Shown in pieces: positions 56,516 through 64,000 of a DNA stretch of 64,000 nt. The notes beneath the pieces are model-generated. The model was not told where the DNA came from. It worked only from the letters and a program-made list of their open reading frames with translations, and ran no database searches. Position numbers and translations under genes: made by a program. This DNA comes from Oscheius onirici (lineage: Eukaryota; Nematoda; Chromadorea; Rhabditida; Rhabditidae). Position 1 is the stretch's first letter. Each line of letters opens with the position of its first letter. The stretch lies in NCBI GenBank assembly GCA_932521025.1, contig OW051470.1, positions 5,814,501-5,878,500 of the forward strand, written 5' to 3'.

Positions 56516-57622
56516 ATGGCCACTTCCAGAGCCATGAAGTTGCTGTTCCTTCTACTTGCATTTTTCTATCCCATTTTCTCGCATCGTCGTCATGATGGAA
56601 TCCCAAGACATATTCACGAGAAACTGAAAAAGGCTCACAGCTTTTTGGATGTCGTCGATAGACTTCACGTCATCTACCATCCAGAAAAGACAAACAGTCA
56701 TATTGAGAAGACTTTTCCTACAAGTGCCCGTACATTTTCCTTTTCTTTCAGAAAACATATTTACATTCAGCCAGATCTGAGATGAGAATCATGTCTGGAA
56801 GCTTTTTCCCGGCCAAAGGTCGAAAAGTCGTAACATCGCATTCCGCTGCCAGAAATTCTGCAGACTCTCCTCAGAACATGGCTCTTCACGATGATGTGGA
56901 CTGTAAGTCCTACTGTAGTCAAAACAATGAGAATTTAGCTCACACTGCCGACCATTTGAGTCTGTTCAGTTCAATCAGACAGGGAAACGACACTTGTCAA
57001 CTACAGTCGGTCTGTGTTCCAGTACCTGTCAATAACGAGGATCCGCAGATTGTCATCTTCCCGAAATGTTACGAAGTAAAGATAGTTAAAATTCAAATGA
57101 AAGAGTTTTTAGGTGATGCAGTGTGTAGGCTCATGCTGCGAATCCTTCGAAAAATGTCATCCGCACAGTATTAGACAAGTTCAGAAGCCGGTAACTGTTT
57201 GTTCAGATGTTTAAATCGGTACTTTGCAGATAATAGAGCTGATATACGTGGGCAATGATCGATTTATGTTGAACAAAACGATGAATATTACGATGGAGGA
57301 ACACTTATCGTGCTCTTGTCTGGATTGTGGTCCTGATGTAAGATTCGTCGTTTACAATCAAACGACCCAATCTTAGCCTCCCCAATGTGCTGATGGATTC
57401 GTTCTCGGAGCCAGTTGCGAGTGCGAATGCGTAAATCGAGCCGACAGGAACAACTGCAGGGGTACGGTATCTGAAAGTGTGGAGACTAACCGACGTCTAA
57501 CCGAAACCACTACAGTATCCCCGAATGAGGGAAGAGTTTTGGAGGGAGGAGTTATGAGAAGAGCGCACCACAAACATCGTCACGGACACAGAGGACGTGG
57601 TCATACTCACATCAACGGCTAA
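56516..57622 (+). CDS. pvf-1: PDGF/VEGF-like growth factor
   Basis: Secreted cystine-knot ligand for PVR/VEGFR-type receptor tyrosine kinases. The ATG at 56516 follows AAAGCAG directly. The start MATSRAMKLLFLLLAFFYPIF is a signal peptide. A hydrophilic propeptide is followed by the PDGF knot: CQLQSVCVPVPV, FPKCYEVMQCVGSCCESFEKCHP (split by a 37-nt intron), VQKP-IIELIYV and EEHLSCSCLDCGPD. These give the CxxxxG/S-CC and CxC arrangement of the family. After the knot come CADGFVLGASCECECV and a His/Arg-rich tail (RRAHHKHRHGHRGRGH) ending at 57622. Exons are about 56516-56713, 56761-57075, 57113-57189, 57231-57338 and 57376-57622. It is likely co-transcribed with the F-box-like gene, whose AATAAA lies ~75 nt before this start. 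Confidence 0.82.
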
Positions 57623-57812
57623 ACTAACATTGTGAAACTTGGTACTAATGAATGGTTTTTGTTTGAAGTGTCTCTGTCAGAGACATCATGATTCCAAGAC
57701 AACCTTGGTCCTTGGGTAAATGTCGAAGCCTTGTTCATATAAAAGAACCCCCAAATCGTCCAGTCTCTCCAGAAAAAGCGCGCGAGTAAACAGTCGAGAA
57801 CCCGAGCAAATA

Positions 57813-58131
57813 ATGACTGACACACGTGAAGATTGTACTGAAAACAGTTCCGTTCGTTTTCGTACTCGAATGTTTGCAGGACGTCGTCGTTGGGACGAAC
57901 AGAAATGTACGTGTACTTGCGATAGTGTCAGCTGTGGGCCTGGAGAACATTTGGATCGCCATCAGTGCGAATGTATTTCTTCCGAGGTTTCTCTTTTACT
58001 GAGTCTACAAAACATGCATTTAGATCAATGTGAGTCCTGCAACTTCGACGACAGAACAGCCTAGAGGAAGAGAAATCGACATTGCCGCGTTACCGAGACT
58101 CAAAGCCAATGTGCTCTCAAAAAAACCGTAA
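57813..58131 (+). CDS. Small CxCxC cysteine-rich protein (PVF-associated)
   Basis: Two exons (57813-57988, then about 58025-58131, phase 0) encode about 90 residues. The start MTDTREDCTENSSVRFRTRM leads to a cysteine block KCTCTCDSVSCGPGEHL followed by HQCECISSE and a short polar tail ending VLSKKP. The CxCxC plus CxPG...CxC spacing resembles the C-terminal silk-like cysteine repeats of VEGF-C/PVF proteins and echoes CECECV in the upstream growth factor. It may be an additional 3' exon of that gene, an alternative isoform, or a separate small gene. No signal peptide is seen from this ATG, which favours the extra-exon reading. AATAAA at 58149-58154 closes the unit. Confidence 0.5.
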
Positions 58132-58329
58132 CCAAACTCTTTTTTGTAAATAAAGTGTTCTTGTTCTGAACTCTTAAAAAACTGTTTATTCGGCTACCGA
58201 TGCATTTCGCATGACCGGATCACATCCGAAGAGTAGAGGGGTCTTGAAGTGATGATGAGAACGTTTCCAGGTTTCTCAAGCTACAGGACAGGCTAGGCCG
58301 GAGATGCCAGGGTAGACTACCTTCGTGTA

Positions 58330-58400
58330 CTACCACCCGGGATTGAACTTGCGTTCGTTTTCTTCATAGACTGTCATCCTATCCACTTGACTATCCGGGC
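58330..58400 (-). repeat. tRNA-like segment beside the 58.4-kb foldback
   Basis: On the minus strand: GGCCCGGA, box A TAGTCAAGTGG, a CTATGAA anticodon-like loop, then box B AGTTCAATCCC 44 nt after box A, and CCGGGTGG. Partial acceptor pairing is possible, but T-stem and anticodon stem are poor and no oligo-T follows. The foldback element is inserted at its 5' end. Confidence 0.5.
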
Positions 58401-58401
58401 C

Positions 58402-60011
58402 AGGCTTGTTGATTTTGCGGCGCAGCGCTGGCCACAGAGGCGCGCCGCAGGATTCGGCTATGTATTCTGGCGGCAATTTAAAAAAAATTGTACACTTCAG
58501 TTTAAACCACGGCGTTTTACGGCCGTTCCAAACTTTTCAAACGGAGAAATCCCGCTCAACTTCCTAACTACAGTACTCCTACAGTAATCCTATCGTACTT
58601 TGGCACGCTTTCAAACACATTTTCATTTTTTCGAGAAGAATTCTATCATTTCTCGCTAATTTTCAAAAGTTTTTCGATGCACCTAACAACTTTTTTGCAG
58701 ATTTTTGCCCACTAAATAGCTTTCGGTTCAAAGCATAGTGAAAAAGCATCTTTCGTTCAAACGGTTTGACTTGGTCACTCGAAAATATCCTATTTCGGTT
58801 AAAATACGTGAAATGACATCCAATTCGTCGAGATTGAATGAAAAAAAACCTAGTATTCTTCCTGACAAAAACAATAAGATACCAACAGCTATAGAAGACG
58901 AGCCGCCAACTCTCTGCTGCCATCACTCCACGGACTAGCCACCCGATACGTGAGTTAAAACCACCTGATCAGCGAGTAATACCTGACCCCGAGTCAATAG
59001 AAATTCCTGCTCTTGACTACGTCGGACAAGAGCAGTTGGAAACTAGCCATATGTCCAAGAATGTTCAGTCGGCTAAAGACTCACCTTAGTCAACATGTGA
59101 ACCTTTTTTTGTTTTCGTTGCTTTTTTCTATGTTTACAAGAAAATAAATGAGAAATGGACTAGAATAGGAGGAAAATAAGTCCTTGGAAGGCTGAAGAAA
59201 AACATAACAAATTTAAACTTCCCGCTGGATCATTCACTGTCGACGAAAATGGCGCGAAAAAAAGTTGGAACGCCGTTTTTACTGCGGTAAAACGCCGTGG
59301 TTTTACGCTCTCAAAATAAGGTTTTTTTTTTGCTTTTTCGGGGAATTTTTTCTTTTTCTTCTTTTTCTTTGTTTTTTTTCTTCTTTTTTAGCTTTCTAAA
59401 TATCTATTTTCAGTACAGCCAGCTGGATTTTACCTTTTTCTGCTGAGTTCCTTTATGAAAACTTTTTATTACTCTTTTAGATGGGGAAATATTTAGCCAA
59501 TAACATAGAAGACAGAAGAGAACATTGCTACAAGGAAAATAAAGGAAGAAACGAAGCCTATCACAAAGAACACCAACTTTACCCACTCATAAAAGGGGGC
59601 AAGGCGTCGGTGCGTCTCGGAAAGACGGGCGAACATCCGGGAAACCTTGGCTGCAGTCTTCTTCCATTGCTTGTGTGTCGCCAAGTAGCTGTTCACCAGT
59701 ATTGGGTAAAAATTTGCTTTCCAGCCTTCGTAAGATGAAAAAGTACGGAACTTGAGGTAGAATTTGATGCAAAATCGAGTGAGATTTTTAAAAAGCTAAA
59801 AAAAGAAGAAAAAAAAGACAAAGAAAGAGAAGAAAAAAAAAGAAAAATTCCCCGAAAATGCATAAAAACCTTACGTTGAGAGCGTAAAAATGAAATGTAC
59901 ACATTTTTTTAAATTGCCGCCAGAATACAGCCGAATCCTGCGGCGCAGCGCGCCTCTGGAGCCAGCGCTGAATCCTGCGGTGCGGCGCAGCGCAGCAAAT
60001 CAACCAGCCTG
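58402..60011. mobile_element. 1.6-kb foldback element with 8-9 bp target duplication (Mutator-like)
   Basis: It begins AGGCTTGTTGATTTTGCGGCG and ends with the near reverse complement CAAATCAACCAGCCT. Outer arms of ~110 bp share GCGGCGCAGCGC and ATTCTGGCGGCAATTT. A second inner inverted pair lies at 59310-59395 / 59795-59892 (pyrimidine-rich arms). ATCCGGGCC flanks both ends (58393-58401, 60012-60020). An 8-9 bp duplication fits Mutator-type elements. No intact transposase. Confidence 0.75.
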
Positions 60012-60946
60012 ATCCGGGCCCCTTGTTCTGAACTATGTTTCTTTATTGATCGCAATCGTCTCATCCAGTCCTTCTCTCTCATCTCGTACTTTCGAATTAA
60101 CGAGAAAACCTGCTGACCGTCCGTTGCCGAGGGATCTGCTGGTCAGCTGTGCGAACAAATGGTCCTGGCCCGATAGCCGATTCGGCAGCGAGGCGGTTAC
60201 GCGGTGCGGCCAGTCCCGATGACGAATCCAGTCGGCTGGTCGAGGGCGGGTCAGACCTCTGCTGACCACTGACCCCTTCCTAACACTTCTTATCAACTTC
60301 TTATTGTCAAAAATATGGAAACTGTCTTTTGCTTTTTTTCTTATCTCTGCTATTCACTTCTTTTCCATTTTCTATTGGAGTTTTGGAACTTTACATGTCC
60401 TTCGGACCGTTCCAGTTCCCTCTTCTTTAGAGATCTCGAATCACCCAACCGTTTCCAAAAAGAACTCAGCACAGACTCTCTCAAGAATCTCAAAAATACA
60501 AAAAACCCTCTACCACCACCCCTTCTACATTTGTTTTCTGTTTTCAAAATCGATTAGACGACTGCTTTTTTCAGCTGCTCAAACAACTCATTTTGTAGCC
60601 AACTAATCCCTGACAGTATCGATTTCTATTGAAAAACTCCTTTGCGTGTTCTTTCTCATACTCCAGTTTTTCTCCGAATAATGAGTCATTTATTGCAAAA
60701 CGCGGATGAGTGAATCTCTGAACAGAATCTTTAGTTTGATTGATTTTCTGTAATATTTTTCCTCAAAAAATAGTTTAAGAAAACTTGTTTTGTCAATTAA
60801 AAGAGTTTCCAGTAAGTTCTTGTTCCGTTCCATCAAAAATGTCTTCCTCTCTTGTCTCGAACACTCTAAGTCTTGACTCATCCTTTTCAGGGTCCACTAT
60901 TTATTTTCGAGAGCCTTCTCGCCGTTGTAAATAGCTTCCATCCAAA

Positions 60947-63900
60947 ATGGCCTTGCCCATCAAGTTCCATGAACATCTACAGGTATTTTTTCCAATTAGT
61001 TTGTAAAAGAAAATTATCTTTAGCTGGTAAATTCGGGCATTCGTCCGGCAAACATCTGCTTCGCGAATGTGACGATGGAATCTGACAAGCATATTGTCGT
61101 CAGAGAGATGGTAAGAGAACTGAGTAGAATTTAAAAATGAACAATTTGGAGATAAACGAGTCTCAACAAGTGGTCATCATCGACATGAACGATTCGTCCA
61201 ATCCGGCCAGACGCCCTATCTCTGCCGATTCGGTCATTATGCATCCGACCAGCAAGATTCTTGCTCTCAAATGTAAGAACCATCCTTCGTTCCACTGACT
61301 CTCCCTTTTCAGCCAGCAAGACTCTTCAAATCTTCGATATTGAGAAGAAGGCTAAAGTGAAGGCTTATCAGAACGCGGAGGACGTCGTCTTCTGGAGATG
61401 GATTAACGAAAAGACCATCGCTCTTGTCACCGACACGGCCGTCTACCATTGGTCGATGGACGGAGAGTCTGCTCCTCAGAAGATGTTCGAGAGACATCAG
61501 TCTTTGGCTGGAGCTCAGATCATCAACTACAGAGCCGACTTTGAGTGTAAATGGCTCGTTCTTGTAGGAATCTCCGCCAAAGTGAGTTCTACTATATATA
61601 CTTAAAGGGACATCCCCCCCCCCCCTCAGCGTGACGCTCAAGCCCAACAGTGTACCACGATTGTACCACGACCGCCGTCCGATCTGGCAAGTAAAACCAC
61701 ATTGAGCTCGGCTAGTACCGATTTTCAGGGGGTTTCGGGTTCAAATCCTTTCTTCTCAAAACCTTTTTTCTTTTTACACTTTGATAGAAAAATGTGTTTT
61801 TAGTGATTTGCGACCTTATTTTCTAATTTTTCAAAGCAATTCCGCCATTTTTGATCCTGCACATACACCCCGCCACTTCCATCGTCATTTTCAGCTTGAA
61901 GAAAAGGTTTTCTAGCTTTGTGATGTGCTGCAAAGTTGAAGAGGAGATCGAGGGCTACATTTTACAGAACATCGCAAAACATTACAAATTATTCTTCGGC
62001 TAGTAGTTGCGTACTCAATATTCACAGCCATTATTCAATCTGACAACGTTTTTCCATGTTTACAATGCTTTGTAAAAATGTAGCCCTTGATTTCTTCTAC
62101 ATCTTTGCAGAACATCACCAAGCTCGAAAACCTTTTCTTCTGGGTGAAAATGACGATGGAAGTGGCGGGGTGTATGTGCAGGATCAAAAATGGCGGAATT
62201 GCTTTGAAAAATTAGAAAATATGGTCGCAAATCACTAAAAACACATTTTTCTATCAAAGTGTAAAAAGAAAAAAGGTTTCGAGAAGAAAGGATTTGAACC
62301 CGAGACCCCCTGAAAATCGGTACTAGCCGAGCTCAATGTGGTTTTACTTGCCAGATCGGACGGCGGTCGTGGTACAATCGTGGTACACTGTTGGGCTTGA
62401 GCGTCACGCTGAAGGGGGGGGGGGATGTCCCTTTAAGTTTCATCGAGGAATGTTCTCAATATTTAACAGTGACAGTGTTGCTCAGAAGCTCAGTAGAAGA
62501 CTTGAGTAATTAAAAATATATGAAAAAGCTTGCAGGACAATCGTGTTGTGGGCAGTATGCAGCTGTACAGTACCGAGAGAAAGGTCTCTCAGCCGATCGA
62601 AGGACACGCTGCCTGTTTCGTCCGATTCAAGGTTGACGGCAATCCGAACCCTTCCAATCTGTTCTGCTTCTCTGTCAAGAATGACAGCGGTGGAAAGGTG
62701 AGTAACGTTTCACCTCGATTAAACAATGTTAATCTTCCAGCTCCACATCATCGAAGTTGGTCAGCCAGCAGCTGGAAATCAGCCATTCACCAAGAAGGCT
62801 GTCGATGTTCCGTACACCGCCGACACTGCCAGTGACTTCCCAGTCTCGATGCAGGTAAATCTTGTTGGAAAGAGTTCTGTTTACGTCACTTTGACCGCAA
62901 TCCGATACACTTTATAAACACATCTTCCAGTCCTCATCACAACACGGCATTGTTTATCTGGTCACGAAGCATGGCTTTGTCCATCTCTATGACCTCGAGT
63001 CTGGAACGAGGATCTATTCGAACAGAATCTCCACAGAGACGGTCTTTGTCACGACCGAGTACACGGCTACTGGTGGAATCATGGGAATCAACCGAAAGGG
63101 ACAAGTTCTCTCCGTCTCCATCGATGAGAACAACATGGTTCCTTTCGTGACCCAGCAGCTCCAAAACCCGGATCTGGCTCTTCGTCTGGCTTCTCGTTGT
63201 GACCTGCCCGGAGCTGAGGAACTTTTTGTCCGAAAGTTCAATCTTCTCTTCGGAAATGGACAGTACAATGAAGCTGCCAAAGTCGCCGCCACTGCTCCCA
63301 AGGGAATCTTGAGAACTTCAGCTACCATTCAAAAGTTCCAACAGTGTCCGAATCCTGGAGCCGGAAGTGCCTCTCCTCTTCTCATCTACTTTGGAATGCT
63401 CCTCGATCAGGTATTTCTTTCACCTTTCTTCGAAAAAGATGACATTTTAAGGGCAAACTTAACAAGTACGAGACTCTCGAGCTGTGCCGTCCCGTTCTTT
63501 CCCAAGGGAGAAAAGAGCTTTTGAACAAATGGCTCAACGAGGATAAACTGGAATGTTGTGAAGAGTTGGGAGACTTGGTTCGTTCTCATGACACCAATGT
63601 AGCCCTATCCATCTATCTCCGTGGAGGCGTCCCTCACAAGGTAATTGTTTCTTTATCCTGCTACAATGTCCAACTAGGTTGTCCAATGCTTTGCCGAGAC
63701 TGGTCAGTTTGACAAGATCATCCTCTACGCCAAGAGAGTCGGATTCGAGCCAGACTACCTCTTCCAACTACGTCAGATTCTCCGCTCTGGAAATCAGGAA
63801 ATGGGAGCCAAGTTTGCTCAGATGCTCGTCTCAGAAAGTGCTGGTGGAGAACCTCTGGCCGATCTGAACCAGATCATCGACTGTTTTATGGAAGTTCAGG

Positions 63901-64000
63901 CAGTTCAGCCTTGTACTCAGTTCTTATTGGAAGTTCTAAAGGGTGACAAGGCTGAGGAAGGCCACCTCCAGACTAGACTCTTGGAGATGAATCTTCTGGC
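60947..64000 (+). CDS. chc-1: Clathrin heavy chain, N-terminal part (runs off right edge)
   Basis: Heavy chain of the clathrin triskelion, coating endocytic and Golgi vesicles. Starts [18 protein letters not shown] (first exon ends in the codon for Gln at about 60982). The beta-propeller follows: [96 protein letters not shown]. The linker and first heavy-chain repeats then come in ([38 protein letters not shown]-like, [15 protein letters not shown]). The window holds about 640 of an expected ~1,680 residues and ends at [12 protein letters not shown]. The intron 61582-62535 (954 nt) contains an 827-bp foldback element; the other introns are ~40-60 nt. Identity is certain. Confidence 0.97.
61606..62432. 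mobile_element. 827-bp foldback element in clathrin intron, TTAA or TA duplication
   Basis: AGGGACATCC(C)n at the left mirrors GGATGTCCCT at the right, and the arms match for about 330 bp each with very few differences. TTAA flanks both ends (61602-61605, 62433-62436), which would fit a piggyBac-type target. A TA-type duplication is equally possible because the flank is part of the palindrome. Each arm contains an inward-pointing tRNA-like segment (box B GGTTCAAATCC). Next to the left end is a C12 run, answered by a G10 run on the right. Confidence 0.88.
61688..61762 (+). repeat. tRNA-like segment, left arm of clathrin-intron element
   Basis: Box A-like TGGCAAGTAAAAC and a perfect box B, GGTTCAAATCC, about 55 nt apart (spacing of long-variable-arm tRNAs), followed within 25 nt by T6 and T5 runs. 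The mirror copy is on the minus strand at about 62282-62356. Confidence 0.5.

Larger units (their letters stand above)
58132..60946. other. Repeat-filled region between growth-factor unit and clathrin
   Basis: Holds a tRNA-like segment (58330-58400), a 1.6-kb foldback element (58402-60011) and ~930 bp upstream of clathrin with no recognised gene. CTTTTCAG ends at about 60890, 57 nt before the clathrin ATG. Confidence 0.55.

Noticed and set aside
62056-62238. 60-codon plus-strand frame in the clathrin intron
   Set aside because: It lies in one arm of the foldback element and is mirrored on the other strand; chance frame.

Overview
The window is eukaryotic and almost certainly from a rhabditid nematode. 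Genes are intron-rich, with many introns of only 35-45 nt ending in TTTCAG-like acceptors. A splice-acceptor-like sequence sits 0-60 nt before the first ATG of most genes, as expected for spliced-leader trans-splicing. The predicted Dicer closely follows the nematode DCR-1 layout. There are no bacterial, viral or CRISPR features.

Layout, left to right: part of an ankyrin-repeat gene (-); DNA topoisomerase II (-, 2587-8173); a repeat-rich gap; a small RGG-rich RNA-binding-like gene (+, 10280-10782); an F-box-like gene (-, 11792-13101); Dicer (-, 15373-23038), head to head with ribosomal protein L6 (+, 23449-24407); a class I myosin (-, 24522-28659); a repeat zone with a broken non-LTR retrotransposon and a 1.2-kb foldback element (about 30.3-34.5 kb); mis-12 kinetochore protein (+); a secreted lipase (+); ISWI chromatin remodeller (-, 37398-43100), whose largest intron holds a complete opposite-strand gene with a TIR-like domain (38702-40434); nested foldback elements (43.8-45 kb); an SH2-SH2 tyrosine phosphatase (+, ptp-2/SHP type); a vaccinia-related kinase (+, vrk-1); an ionotropic-receptor-like channel (+) converging on a CDF metal transporter (-) with 4 bp between stop codons; a second F-box-like gene followed closely by a PDGF/VEGF-like factor and a small CxCxC protein (+, possible operon); a 1.6-kb foldback element; and the first ~640 codons of clathrin heavy chain (+, running off the right edge).

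The most striking theme is a set of long inverted-repeat (foldback) elements. At least four sit inside introns of conserved genes (Dicer, ptp-2, the CDF transporter, clathrin). Removing the Dicer and ptp-2 elements restores ordinary introns of 35 and 41 nt. Several arms carry tRNA-like segments with polymerase III A and B boxes at tRNA spacing, most followed by oligo-T. The Dicer pre-mRNA thus contains a ~1-kb hairpin, the kind of structure Dicer itself cuts. Other observations include a candidate H/ACA snoRNA in an rpl-6 intron, a 39-nt GC-AG intron in Dicer, and 39-nt introns that stay open in frame.

All exon boundaries were read by eye from splice signals and family similarity. They may be off by a few bases; gene identities are firmer than exact ends.
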